DNA from: Nannochloropsis salina CCMP1776
Taxonomy: Eukaryota; Sar; Eustigmatophyceae; Eustigmatales; Monodopsidaceae
NCBI GenBank assembly: GCA_004565275.1
Contig: SDOX01000007.1
Coordinates: forward strand, 570,115-634,114
Reading direction: 5' to 3'
Length of the DNA: 64,000 nt
Of the stretch, positions 31,701-42,694 are shown piece by piece; the stretch's first letter is position 1, and the number at the start of each line of letters is the position of its first letter. Below the pieces are notes generated by a model, which was not told where the DNA came from, ran no database searches, and saw nothing but the letters and a program-made list of their open reading frames with translations. The position numbers and the translations under genes are program-made.

Positions 31701-33840
31701 GCTGCTGCCGCTCCAAGAGGAGGACGGACAAGTCATCGAACCCGAGTACTACGCACCGGTTATTCCCACCGTCCTGGTGAACGGCGGGGACGGGATCGGG
31801 ACGGGCTGGTCTTCCACGGTGCCCAACTACAACCCCAGAGACATCATGGCGAACATCCGTCGGCTCTTGAGAGGCGAGGAGCCGGAGGAGATGCACCCCT
31901 GGTATCGGGGGTTCACGGGGACGGTGGAGGCCAAGGGGGGGCGGGAGGCAGGGAGCTACGCGGTCCTGGGCACAGTGCGACGTGTGGACGATGTCACGGT
32001 GGAAGTGACGGAGCTGCCGGTCAAGAAATGGACGCAAGACTACAAACAGTTCCTAGAGAGCATGACGGTGGGGGCCTCGGATGAGAAGGGGGCCTTCATC
32101 AAGGACTTGAAGGAGCGCCACACCGATACTTCGGTCTACTTCGTCATCACCCTCTCCGAAACCGCGGCGCCCGAGCTCCTTGTGGACGACCAGGCCTTGT
32201 TCAAGCGCCTCAAATTGGAAAGCAGCATAACCACTTCCAACATGCACCTCTTCGACGCGGAAGGTCACATCGTCAAGTACGAGACCCCCCTAGCCGTCCT
32301 CCGAGAGTTTTACCCCTTGCGTCTTTCCCTCTACGAGAAGCGCCGGGCGGCCCTCTTGCAGCGTTTGGAGCGCGAATGGCGGCGCATGGACAACAAGGTC
32401 CGGTTTATTCTCAGCGTGGTGGATGGAAGGCTGGTCGTGAGCAATAGAAAGAAGGCAGAGCTCCTTCAAGAGCTGGCTCGAGAGGGGTACGAGTTGTTCG
32501 CGCCGGGGGCGGGCGGGTACGACGAGGAAGAGGGGGAGGGAGGTGGCGAACTCGGGAAGGGTTACGATTACCTGCTCTCGATGAAGCTGTGGAGTTTGAC
32601 CTTGGAAAGGGTGGAGGATCTGAGGGGTCAACTGGCAGAGAAAGCGGCCGAGCTGGAGGCATTGCGGGGGACGTCCGCGGCCGACCTGTGGTTGCAGGAC
32701 ATGGACGCGCTGGAGCAAAAGCTGGAGGACTACGAGGCAGGCTTGGAGTTTGAACCTGCCTACGTGGTGGCGGCGGCAAGGGGGAAAGGGAAGGAGAAGA
32801 AGGCGGGGAAAGCAAAGAAAGGGAAGCCCAAGGCCCGGGCTATGGACTCGGACGGGGACTCGTTCAGCGAGGAGAGCGAGGTGGAGGAGGAGGACGACAG
32901 CGACTACGCGCCCTCTCCCAAAAAGAAGAAGGGAAAGGCCAACGCCAACGCCAAGAGCGCAATGATCAAGGCGCATGTGCCTGAGCCCCGCGTGATTGTT
33001 CCCATTCGCAAAGCTCCCAGTGCCCCGAAGCCCCCGGCCGCTCCCAAGCTTGCCGTCTCCACATCCAACAAAACGAGTCAGGGGCCGGTGCCCGGGACCA
33101 AGAAGAAAAGCATGCCTGCCCGGAGCAGCGAGGACGAGGACGAGGACGAGGACGTGCAGGTCCTGTCCCTGGCTGAACGCATGCGTCGGCGTATGCAAGT
33201 GAGTCCTGCGCCCCCAGCAGTGGCAGGTGACGAGGACAAGGAAGCCCCGGGGCTCTCAAGTGGCTCGCCAGTGCCGGCCCGCGCGACCGGCTTACCGCCT
33301 CGGACGGCTGCGACCAAGACAGTCCTGTACTCGGAGGGAGGGGAGAGCGAGGAGGAGGCGGTGGCTCCGGACGCGTTCATGGTCATGTCCCCCCCCCCGA
33401 AGAAGGCGCCGGCTGCCTCCAAGGCCAAAGTGGCCGGCGGGGCGGGTGCGGTGAAGCGGGCGAACAAGAAAACGGGGGGAGGGAAGGGAGGCATGGAGGG
33501 CGAGGGGCACGCCAAGGAAGCTCTATTCTCCCCGCTGAAAGGCACTTCTCCTGCCGTCGTGAAAAAGGCGCGGAAAGCCGCCGCGTCCGCCTCAAAGGCC
33601 CGAGGGGCGACGAAAAAGATGAATAAGGCAGAATCTGGCTCGGAGGAAGAGGAAGAAGAAGAGGAGGAGGAGGAAATGACCGCTTCGCCCGTAGCGCCTC
33701 GCACGATGGCCCCGCGTCGCGCCGCTGCCAAGAAAGTCGTGTACGACATGAGCGAGGAGGAAGGGGACGAGGAGGAAGAGGAAGAGCCAGACAGTGAGTT
33801 TGAGGAAGAGGAAGAGGACGATTCGGATTTCGAGGGTTGA
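28738..33840 (+). CDS. TOP2: DNA topoisomerase II
   Basis: Five exons by my reading: 28738-28755 (six codons, MENVPK), 28963-29137, 29228-29412, 29608-33840, all in phase (four joins tested as three GT-AG introns); 1536 residues. Family landmarks are intact: RPDTYIGS, the GHKL ATPase with MVNASDNKQRDP and GRNGYGAKLANIF, the TOPRIM domain with LTEGDSAKTLA and TDQDHDGSHIKG, and the winged-helix with catalytic Tyr805 in SPRYVFTRL. The Mg-binding Glu and Asp residues are present. The last ~330 residues are a divergent Lys/Glu/Asp/Ser-rich nuclear tail, as in other eukaryotes, with several KKKKGKA and Glu-rich tracts. The enzyme passes one duplex through another for replication and chromosome segregation. 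Length is typical of eukaryotic TOP2. Note: the model has four coding exons and three introns. Confidence 0.95.
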
Positions 33841-34353
33841 AAGTCGTGGTTAACCATCGGTCAGCTGACTCCCAGCGTCTGGAGGAAGATGTGACCAAGC
33901 GTGTGAGAGCAGTGCTGCCTGGGGACGATGATGGCGACATGGTGGGAAGCAATGTAGACTAACAAGGCAGTGCAAGAGTCAGGTGCACTTGTGCAAGGGC
34001 GCGGTTCAATATGCTAGTAGTGAAGGAAAGATACAGAAGTAGCAGTACACATGAAAGTCCGGCGTCCAAACATGGCGCGAACCATAAAACAGAAGAAAAA
34101 AAAGATTGCTTCTGCACTCTGGCCGCAATCCCATGATGCTCCTTCTCGTTCTTTTCAGGCGCTGCCCCATGCTCAGGCATACACGGCCTGGGCGGGAGAC
34201 AAAGTCTCCGCCTCCCCCTCCTACCCACGCCTGCTTGACCGCTTACCCCCGGTCATACCCCCTCAGCACTCTCCCACCCACCCAGAAACGCATCAACACC
34301 TCCGCATCCGAATTATTGTTCCTCATCGTAACCGTCCCAGGCCTCGATGCATC
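33841..34353. other. Convergent intergenic region, TOP2 / RPS2
   Basis: About 0.5 kb between the stops of convergent genes; 3' UTR space. Nothing else recognised. Confidence 0.4.
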
Positions 34354-35202
34354 CTAGTACTCCACCTCCTTGCGCCGCGTGAACTCGACCTTCCCCGAGC
34401 TCAGAAAGTCCGTGTGCTCTTGGTACGGATCCTTGCCCAAGGCCGTCGGCTGCCAGAGGTCAGGCGTCAAGTAGCCGTACGTCTTGGAAAGGGCCGAGAA
34501 GACCGCCTTGACGAAATTGCCCAGCGTGCGGGAATTCCCCGTGGTGGCTGTGTACACGTCCTTGATCCCCGCCATGTTCAACAACTTCTTGGGAACGGGG
34601 GCCGCCACCAGGCCACAGCCTCGAGGGGCAGGGACCAGGCGGACAGAGACGGACCCGCATTTGCCGGTCACCTTCACAGGGATGGTGTGGGGTTTGCCAA
34701 TCTTACGGCCCCAGTAGCCTCGGCGGACAGGGACGATCGACAGCTTGGCCATGATGATGGCGCCTCGAATCGCCGTCGCCACTTCCTTCGCGCACTTGAC
34801 GCCCAGTCCCACGTGTCCGTCGTAGTCACCAATGGCCACAAAAGCCTTAAATCGAGTACGCTGTCCCGCGGACGTTTGCTTCTGCACCGGCATGATCTTC
34901 ATCACCTCGTCACGAAGGCCAGAAGTGGGGGCCACGACACCGGGGGGAGGGGCGGCAAGGAACTTGTCGATAATCTGGTACTCCTTCACCGGCAGAGAGT
35001 ATAGAAAAATCTCCTCGAGACTTTTAATCTTGCCCTCCTTCACGAGCCGGCCGAGTTTGGTGACCGGAGTCCAGCCCTCCTTCTCGTCTTTGTCTCCTCC
35101 ACGCCCGCGCCCGCGCCCGCGACCACGGCCACGGTCGCCCCTATCTCCACGTCCTCTACCGAAACCACCACGGCCGCGTCCAACATCGCCGCCGCCTTCC
35201 AT
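34354..35202 (-). CDS. RPS2: 40S ribosomal protein S2 (uS5)
   Basis: A 282-residue protein. The N-terminal ~45 residues are an RGG/RG-rich tail, as in animal and plant RPS2, likely methylated. The body carries the S5 domain: [36 protein letters not shown], and the C-terminal [18 protein letters not shown] and [10 protein letters not shown]. It sits at the mRNA entry of the small subunit and aids decoding accuracy. The open frame continues 46 codons upstream, but a CAG acceptor-like site lies 13 bases before this ATG and the upstream residues do not fit the family. A 5' UTR intron is therefore likely, common for ribosomal protein genes. It converges on TOP2. Confidence 0.95.
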   Translation of the reverse strand: MEGGGDVGRGRGGFGRGRGDRGDRGRGRGRGRGRGGDKDEKEGWTPVTKLGRLVKEGKIKSLEEIFLYSLPVKEYQIIDKFLAAPPPGVVAPTSGLRDEVMKIMPVQKQTSAGQRTRFKAFVAIGDYDGHVGLGVKCAKEVATAIRGAIIMAKLSIVPVRRGYWGRKIGKPHTIPVKVTGKCGSVSVRLVPAPRGCGLVAAPVPKKLLNMAGIKDVYTATTGNSRTLGNFVKAVFSALSKTYGYLTPDLWQPTALGKDPYQEHTDFLSSGKVEFTRRKEVEY

Positions 35203-36119
35203 ACTTTGGATTGCCTGGAGGAAAAAACTTCCTGTTGATAGTTGAGAAGGCAATGATGGGAGGTATAGGAAAGGTTTGTCAGAAAGAGCATTAAAGTAAA
35301 GGGTTAAACACACCAGCGCACATATTGCTGCCATACACATATCGTGGCGTGCAAAGATGCGTTTCTATATTTTAATTGATACAAAAAACTCCAGACATGA
35401 CCCGGGGAGAGGTGTTGGGCGAGACGTAAGTAGTACTGAGCTTCCCCTCCTCACAATAAGTACCACAGACCACCTCTCCGAGACGCATGAGGAAAATTTT
35501 CCCTCATCGGTGTACATTGTATGGTGCGCATCATTGTCTCCAACAACGCAAGAAAAGACATCAAAGGGAAAGAAATGCGGAAAGTCGCGGCGGCGGAAGA
35601 CGCAGGGCGGGGGGTGGATGGATGGTGTTGGGAGAGGGACAGCGAGTGGCCGGGAATGATGGAAAACATACCCTGCGGGAGGTAAGATGACGATGACGAT
35701 GATGGAAAATATACCCTGTGGGAGACGACATGACGATGACGATGGTGGAAAAGGACCTTTTCCTGGCCGTGCCGATCCGTCCACCGATCTGTCCGCACGT
35801 CCGCACTGGCTTGTGGCCTCGCCGCACCTGAAAACTTTACAGAATAGCATGAACGAAGAGAACCGAGACAGATTGACACGGGCAGATTATGTTGAGCCTG
35901 GTGTAAATCGTTCCCGTGTCCCAGCACTCAATAATGTCTCCTTCTTTCACCACTTGTTTACTAGCTCAGACCATCCTCACGCGTCAAATAGCCTTACATT
36001 TGATGCCCGGGTGTTCAGACCGCGTCATGCCTTGCTTCATTTCAAATGTCGTATGATGATCTACAATATCATCCATCCAAAACTCTTCATTCAGTACGGC
36101 AGCGTCCGACTTTCTCTTA
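35203..36119. other. Divergent promoter region, RPS2 / UreD
   Basis: About 0.9 kb. Contains the two-copy 43-bp tandem repeat at 35657-35742. Open frames through the repeat on both strands are low-complexity and unconvincing. Confidence 0.4.
35657..35742. repeat. Two-copy 43-bp tandem repeat
   Basis: Two adjacent copies of a unit that starts TGATGGAAAA and ends ATGACGATGACGA, differing at a few positions, followed by a truncated third start (TGGTGGAAAAGG). It lies upstream of both RPS2 and UreD. Function unknown; may be a minisatellite seed or regulatory. Confidence 0.7.
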
Positions 36120-37395
36120 ATGGTAGCTGCACGAGCCGATCTCGTGTTCGCAAAAGTGAAAGGGAAAACCACGCCGATAAGGATTTCGTTCAGGTATCTT
36201 ACATCGAATGAAGTGGAGCAGTGCACTACATTATTCAAGCCTTTTACAAATGCTCCGTACAGGTATCCGCTGAGGTTCTTGGTGCCTACAAAGTTAGACG
36301 GGGACTCCCGTGTGGACAGCTGTTGGGTGGTGAGATGAGTTTTAGTGCGGGCTGATGGCCATCTAACAGGAGATTTAAAGCCTTATGCACGCGACATACC
36401 ACAGTACACATTAAATTACGGCGGGGGACTTGTTGCGGGCGACCAAGTGCACGTCACGTGTGACGTCGGTGCTGAATGTACGGCGGTGCTTACAACACAG
36501 GTGAGAGAAGTATTAAATTTAGAATAACGGGAATATTCGCTTACGATCCAATCGTAAAAAATCACAGGGGAGTACAAAAATATACAAAATGAGACCGCAC
36601 CTCGGTGCCTCGTCAGCCCGCTCTGGGGTTACGCGGCAAACCCTCACGGCCACTGTGGCGCCCTCCGCAACGCTTGCTCTCCTCCCAGATTTCTTGACCT
36701 GCTTCCGGTGCGTCAAAGTCCGCAAAATCGTCCCTCTCTTGGTCCCTGACTCGAAACTTTTCTTTTCTGTGTCTTTCTCACACAAAAGTGGGGCGGACTA
36801 CGAGCAATCGCAAGAGATCCGCATGCTTCGGGGCGGGAACTTGGTCCTAGTGGACTGGTACACCAGCGGTCGCATGGGTCGCGGAGAGTCATGGGTCTTC
36901 CACCGGCTCTCTTCCAATACCCGTGTGTATATGGACGGCCAGCTTCTCCTTTGGGAACCGTTGCTCTTGGAAGGAGGGAAGGGTGAGGGCGCTACTTGCT
37001 CGAAGCCATCCTCCGCCTCCGCGTCCTCCTCATCCTCGCGTCTGACAGCTCTCGCCACCCGGATGGGGTCCTACCATTGTTTTTGTTTGTTGGTTCTAAT
37101 CGGACCACGGCTGGCGGATCTCATTCAGCAGGTGTCCCGGTCGCAGGGGCGGCCGACGTTCCAGGCCTGGGAAAGAGGGGCAGCAGGGCCAGCAGAGCAT
37201 CGGGCTCAGTCCCTCGGAGATTCTGCCTGTGTATCCTCTTTATGCCACCTCATAGACGGTACTCAGGGCAAAAAGGGTCAAGGTTTAGCGTTGAAGATCG
37301 CGGGGAAGGCGACTGAGGACGTGCGGCAGCTTTTAAAATCCTTTTTGGCACCCTTGGCGAGCGTTGTGGGTACGGAGCCTTACAGCGGCATGTGA
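36120..37395 (+). CDS. UreD: Urease accessory protein UreD (five exons)
   Basis: Proposed exons are 36120-36193, 36263-36329, 36405-36500, 36568-36707 and 36789-37395, all in phase; 327 residues. UreD, with UreF and UreG, delivers nickel to apo-urease. The family features appear one per exon: VKGKTTPIRISF then RYPLRFLVPTK across junction 1, YTLNYGGGLVAGDQV in exon 3, TTQGSTKIYK across junction 3, LLPDFLTCFR then GADYEQSQEI across junction 4, and NLVLVDWYTSGRMGRGE in exon 5. The last exon has a Ser-rich insert and a C-terminal tail longer than bacterial UreD. Introns are 67-81 nt, the shortest seen here. The ATG at 36120 is probable; the frame stays open just upstream. Cytosolic role inferred from family. 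Confidence 0.87.
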
Positions 37396-37742
37396 TGACC
37401 TGAAGATCTCGGAGCAGGATGACGGCAATCATATGTGACGGTCCAAATGGTCTCCGTTAAGTCTCGATACATTCCGCGATAAGGTGAACGATACCTCCCT
37501 TCATCTTCTCACGGTGGGGGTCAAAGTAGTGAGCGGTCAGACACTTAGTTCACATATGGCAATGGTCACTTGTTTTACAGCCAACAAGCAATGAAAGTCA
37601 CAGCACGTAAGCGTGGGACGGTAGGAAAAGCACACTTCAAGAAGAATCGCAGAAATGTGCTAACAAAAAGTTCAAACCCCAGTTATTCGGTGATTCTTCT
37701 CACTCGCAGACAAGAAAGCGTTTCCCCACTCTTAAATATTTG
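37396..37742. other. Convergent intergenic region, UreD / ankyrin gene
   Basis: About 350 bp between convergent stops. Nothing recognised. Confidence 0.4.
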
Positions 37743-38819
37743 CTACTCTATCGGCACACCGTCAAAGCTGGAAGGAGACAAGGATCTCTTGCGAAGGAAA
37801 AGCCAAGATCGCGACGTCTGCCCCTCATTTTTTTCTGGCATGGGGGCATGTACTTTTTTTGCTAAAACCTTGGCCCTAGATATTGAGGATCTATTGCTGT
37901 CCTGGTTGCTAAGCAGTATTCCCTCGGAAAAGAAGTCCTCGCACTCAATTTTAGCCTTCAGGCTCCATGTCTTTGCTAACTTTTGTCGTTTTATTTTTTC
38001 TCGAATGACGGAAGGAAAATCCCCCTCCTCGTGAACATTCACCTCCTCCTCACATTTGTCGTCCACTTCGAAGTCTTTCATCGCGTACGCCTGTTCATTG
38101 ATTCCCTGGTCTTGTGGCCCCGTCAACGCATCGAGTACATGGGATTGAAGAAGAGCAAATGGAATATGTGCGAGCCAACAGTTACCGATCCTAGTGGAAT
38201 CTCCAATTTCACGATCCCATACCGATCGAAGCAATAAATTATAAACATGTCGGCGCCATGTCTTTTCATAATCTTTTAACAGCTTTGAGCACTCCTCCGC
38301 GCCAGCTTCGTTCGCCATGTCGACAGGAGTTTTGCCATACAATGCTTCTCGTACATGTGGATCTGGTCTAGCCTTGGTCAACAGTACTCGAAGAACGGGC
38401 GTGTGTCCACGATGTGCGGCGACATGGAGAACCGTTTGACGATCGTCCGTCCGAATGTTAAGATCCAACGGCACGGCCTGCTGGCGAAGGAGCAAGGCGA
38501 CCGCTTCAGAGTGCCCGTGGATGACCGCTGAATGAAATGCGCGATGCACGTGCTTGACGGTGGGCAGGATCCGGCCATGTAGAAGCAGCTCCAAAATGTA
38601 GACATCACCCTGACGTGCTGCTTCTTCTACTGCATGCCTACCCTTACAATCCAATACATTAATTTGGTCTGCTGTGCCACCACGAAGAAAGGCGCGAACT
38701 ACAGATGGAGCGTGATTAGCTGCTGCATGGACGAACTCATCGCTTGTGATGATTTTCTTTGAGGAGGAAGGCAGTATCCATGATGACAGTTCAGTACTTG
38801 TTCTTGTTTCATACGCCAT
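37743..38819 (-). CDS. Ankyrin-repeat protein
   Basis: A single-exon 358-residue protein from the first ATG. The frame is open for 29 more codons upstream without an ATG, so an upstream exon is possible. About four or five ankyrin repeats cover residues 20-185, the best being QTVLHVAAHRGHTPVLRVLL and the preceding FHSAVIHGHSEAVALLLRQQ. The C-terminal half is charged and Ser-rich, with basic clusters (REKIKRQKLAKTW, WLFLRKRSLSPSSF), without a domain I recognise. Ankyrin repeats mediate protein-protein contact; partner and role are unknown. GC is lower than in the housekeeping genes nearby. Confidence 0.7.
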   Translation of the reverse strand: MAYETRTSTELSSWILPSSSKKIITSDEFVHAAANHAPSVVRAFLRGGTADQINVLDCKGRHAVEEAARQGDVYILELLLHGRILPTVKHVHRAFHSAVIHGHSEAVALLLRQQAVPLDLNIRTDDRQTVLHVAAHRGHTPVLRVLLTKARPDPHVREALYGKTPVDMANEAGAEECSKLLKDYEKTWRRHVYNLLLRSVWDREIGDSTRIGNCWLAHIPFALLQSHVLDALTGPQDQGINEQAYAMKDFEVDDKCEEEVNVHEEGDFPSVIREKIKRQKLAKTWSLKAKIECEDFFSEGILLSNQDSNRSSISRAKVLAKKVHAPMPEKNEGQTSRSWLFLRKRSLSPSSFDGVPIE

Positions 38820-39859
38820 CGCTAGGTGCAATAAGGGATGTGCAACATTAGAAGTCACATTAAGCTTTGAAAAAGTATGAGATAAATGACAAACTTCATC
38901 GAACAAAGAGATGCTGGAATTTCAGCACTCTTATGACACACTTTCCGGGAGGAAATATGCATTTCCATTCAACGTCAATATATAACGGAACGTAGATTGA
39001 TGTCCTTATGATGCAATCGACTTGATCACCACTGAATGTCTGGGAAGTCAAAATGAAAAAAGTGAGGATCGAAGCACACCTAAAGAAACGGCCACTGAGC
39101 CGTTGATTTGAAATCCGGGGTTACGAGTTATCTCCGTCTTCTTGGCGCTCGAAGTCCTCACACAGAGTTTTTTCGTTGAACAAAGTTACCCGTATCATCT
39201 TTCTCCTCTATTTAATTACCAAAATACTGGTCGTATCCGTTCCATCTTTTCCTTCAATCATTATCGATGTTACGACGTGGAGAAGACTTGAAGTGGCCCC
39301 AGCGACGAGTACATCGTCGTAGATGTTGATGCCACTGGCATGGTGCGCGGTGTTGTCGTCGCCTTGGGAAGCCACGATTTGGGCGTTGACTAATTCGCTA
39401 GAAAGGGAAACGCCATTCGTGGCAAGAAATTACAAAGTGACGTGTGAATGGCGGGAGAACGCAAGGACTTAGGAGGAGCTGAATTTATCTGACAGGTCTC
39501 ACGCCACTCCTCCCTCCTATATCTCAACGTTTCCATTATCGGTTTCCTCCTTATCTACTATCTGCGCTGATGCTCGCCCTAGGGTCTAGACAGCACGTGG
39601 CCAGGCTTATTTGTCCTTCCTTCTGAGTTTTTAGCATCGCATCTGAGCTATTACAGGGTGATGTCATGTACCACATATTGGATTTTATTAGATACATAAT
39701 CTTGTCGGGCTTGTCCTTAGTCCAGCACATGTGGAAAACGTAAGGAGTGTGATTCCGTGCTGTGAACGAGGGGTGTGTGCATCGTGCGCAGTGTGAGATA
39801 CCTATCGGATCGTTTTAAGATCCGAAAACACATCCATACAGGTCACCTGATGCATGTTG
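38820..39859. other. Intergenic region upstream of the ankyrin gene
   Basis: About 1 kb, AT-rich, with a TATATAA at about 38980. No open frame, repeat or RNA gene that I can support. Confidence 0.4.
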
Positions 39860-42079
39860 CTATACGTCCAACAAATTCAGCGTGTCTTGATCGTTCCCCC
39901 GTTCTGTTGTGTTTTTCCCCTCACCTGTAATTTCCCTCATGAAAGCCTTCTGGTGGTGGAAAACCTGCCCCTGCGGGAAATCCCTGTCAGGCAAGACTTT
40001 CACCTTCATGCCACTCCTCGACATGTGCTCCGTTATCTCCCGAATGAACACCGTCTGATGGCTCGCGCACTGTCTGATGGAGTCGTATGACAACAGGAGT
40101 CCTTGCATGAAGTGGGTGACGATGGGGTTGGACCGCAAGAAGTAAAAGCCACTATTGGCGTAAAGGGGAGCAAAGCGCTCTGAGCGCGCGCCGTCGTCCA
40201 TAAAAAACCCGTCGATGCTTGTGTCCGCAAAGGCCTCCCATGGTGATTTGAGCCACACGAGGTCTGCGTCCTGGAAGAGGACGTGGTATCCCAGTCGGAT
40301 GGCTATCCACACGGACACGACCTTCAGCCACATCATGACCTGGAAATTCTCGTCACCGTACCTGGAGGAAAGAGGGCGATGATCGGGACATGAGAAGAGG
40401 AGGATGAGGGAGCCAAACGCCGGAGCCGAAGGTCACGAACAGGACTTTCCACTTGCTTGGGCACTTCTTCCCGCCATCCCGCTGCCCAAGACCCTGCCTT
40501 CACCCTTTAACATCACCGCATCAACTTACCGCCCGGAGCGTTCGCTAGGCAAGGTTCCGAAGCCGGGATGGGAGAAAGCGTGCAGGTGCAGGGCTTCCGC
40601 TATGTCCACCACGCTCTGGTCCGCGCTGATCACGACCAAATTCTCCACCGAAATGCTGGCTTGTCGTGCCGAGCATACGAAGTTGACGAGCAAGTCCACG
40701 TCACCTTCATTGAGGGCCATTATTAGCAAGCGCTTCTCGGAGTCGGCCGCCCGGGCAAAGAGGGCGCCGGCCTTTTCCTCCAGGTCTGGCAAGTTCGAGA
40801 AAAGCTCAAGCAGAAAGCCTTCTTGACTACGCATGTGTGTCATTTTCGGTGGCCGCGATCCCTCAAGGGAAATGCGCGGCTTCAATCTCCACGAAGGAGG
40901 ACGCAATGCTTCTTCCTCCTCGCCTGCCTGCTTGTCCTCTTTCGCTTCCTCCATCCCTCCCTCCTTTCCCTCCGCGGGTTCGGGAGCTACCGGCGAATAC
41001 CGGTGCACGTGGAAAGAGGACTGACTCATTTGCGTGTTCACCGCCACGTAACACCGTTCGCGGGCCAGGGCGATGACGTTCACCTCTTTGCATGCCTGAA
41101 GGTCCTCGAAAGGGAAGGTTCCGTCGGCGGAGGAAGGGGAGCGCAAGGGTAGAAACCCCGAGCCTTTGGTCATGAACACCATGGCGTGGTCCGACACCTT
41201 CGACTGTTTATTTAATGCGGGGCGCGATGTATTCGTGTTGAGCCAAGGCGGGCAAAACAAAACATAAAGCCCCGTTGAGACACCGGTTAGTGCGTACCTG
41301 AATCTTCTCAGGTACAAAAGGCAAGAACTCAGAAAACGCCCGTTTCCCGTCCACAACGCCGTGGAATTCAAGCCCTGCTGTCTCGTCGAGCGATTGGAAT
41401 AGAGTCGTCATCTCCGTCGCACCGGATGGGGGGGCACCCGTGTCGGCGCTTGCGTCAGTCACGGTCTTGTCACAAGGCTTTGGGGGGGGGGGGCATTTCG
41501 GACACTGCTGACATTTCTCGCACCTGTGACGAGCATCGATGAAATGCGAAAAAAAATCGACCCTTCAGTTTGCTCAGTCGCTATACATTAGGTTCACGCT
41601 ATATATTCATACCCAACGTGCTGCTTGTGTACGTTACTTACTTGGCGCATGGCGGGCACGTGGGAAGGGGGGGGGGGGCATCGTGTGGGGTTTCTCTTCC
41701 AAATCTAATATCATTTCTCGCGACGGCCGTGGCGATGCGGGGCTGAGATATGCGATGATAAGTTATTAGTCAAACAAGGGGAATTAAACGCGGGCGCGGC
41801 ATAATTTCAAAACATCGAAGAGTGCTGTCGATTCCCGGGTCGTGCATTCCTCCTTCTAAGAGGGACTTACCCCGTGAGCAAATCATTGCGGAAGACAAAC
41901 GCTCCATATATGCCCAACAAGAATCCCCCCAAAAATGTCATCGAATGCCTAAAATATCCATGCCTTCTGGATGATGTTCTGTATGTGTGCCTCTCATTGT
42001 GCACTGGTGAAGAGGGAATCCCCCCGAAGTGATGGTCACCTGCTCCTCCATCGTCTGAAAGCTTCGCGTGCCTAGCCAT
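39860..42079 (-). CDS. Golgi type II glycosyltransferase, GT77-like nucleotide-diphospho-sugar transferase
   Basis: Minus-strand exons are 42079-41871, 41523-41298, 41203-40530 and 40361-39860, all joins in phase; 536 residues. Exon 1 gives a basic cytosolic tail and a signal anchor (TFLGGFLLGIYGAFVF, ~residues 48-63). Exon 2 gives a Cys/Pro-rich stem (CEKCQQCPKC then a Pro run encoded by a 12-bp homopolymer). Exon 3 carries an acidic linker and the first Rossmann strand of the transferase (LIMALNEGDVDLLVNFV). Exon 4 carries the metal-binding DxD in VLFQDADLVWLKSPWE (~residue 400) and the acceptor-side SGFYFLRSNP. The pattern matches the GT77/Nucleotid_trans family that adds arabinose, galactose or xylose to wall glycoproteins and glycans. 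Donor sugar cannot be told. Confidence 0.8.
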
Positions 42080-42694
42080 GCCGGCTGCGTCTTCCAAGAC
42101 GGTCCAGAGTATGTGAAAAGTGTTATAGATGGCTATGAGTGATTTGAACAGCACAGTCCGGAGATTCAAGTAACTTCCTTTCCGCGTAGAATGTCGTGCT
42201 TTTTTGAAATTTAGCGAGAGCGTCACACTCGGAGTCCGCTTTGTCTTTTGTGTTACCATGCCCTCAACCAATGCATGCACGAACCCATACCACGGCCAGG
42301 CTGGAGGACGACCGCGTTTTGCAAACATGCCGGGCGGGAAACGCGACGTCCTGACTGATTTGGCCCTGGTCACAGCCGGTGCGTCGACAGGTACGTTTTG
42401 TCAGCGAAATTTGGGAGTCCACAGGGGGTGAGAAAGCAACGACAGGGGCGGGAAGAAGCTCCTTTTGCCGGGCACAAAGCATGGGATGCTGCTTCGTTGC
42501 AGCTATCTTTTGTTGATGCAAGAGTTTAAGAATAGAGTGTGAAAGCCATGTCATCTGCTCTTGGAGGACGCTCGTGAAAAAGGCGTAAATAGGCCTCATG
42601 GTCAGCCTTATCATGAAGGGGCCTCCATATATTTCGATGGAAGTGCCAAAACTTTGGCCGACTGAGAGATGTGGCAATTGAATTGAGGTGCAAG
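42080..42694. other. Divergent promoter region, glycosyltransferase / IMPase
   Basis: About 0.6 kb. Overlapping frames on both strands are extensions of flanking exons with no ATG support. No motif that I can assign. Confidence 0.4.

Noticed and set aside
30679-32037. 452-codon minus-strand frame inside topoisomerase II
   Set aside because: Antisense shadow of a highly conserved GC-rich coding exon; no domain.
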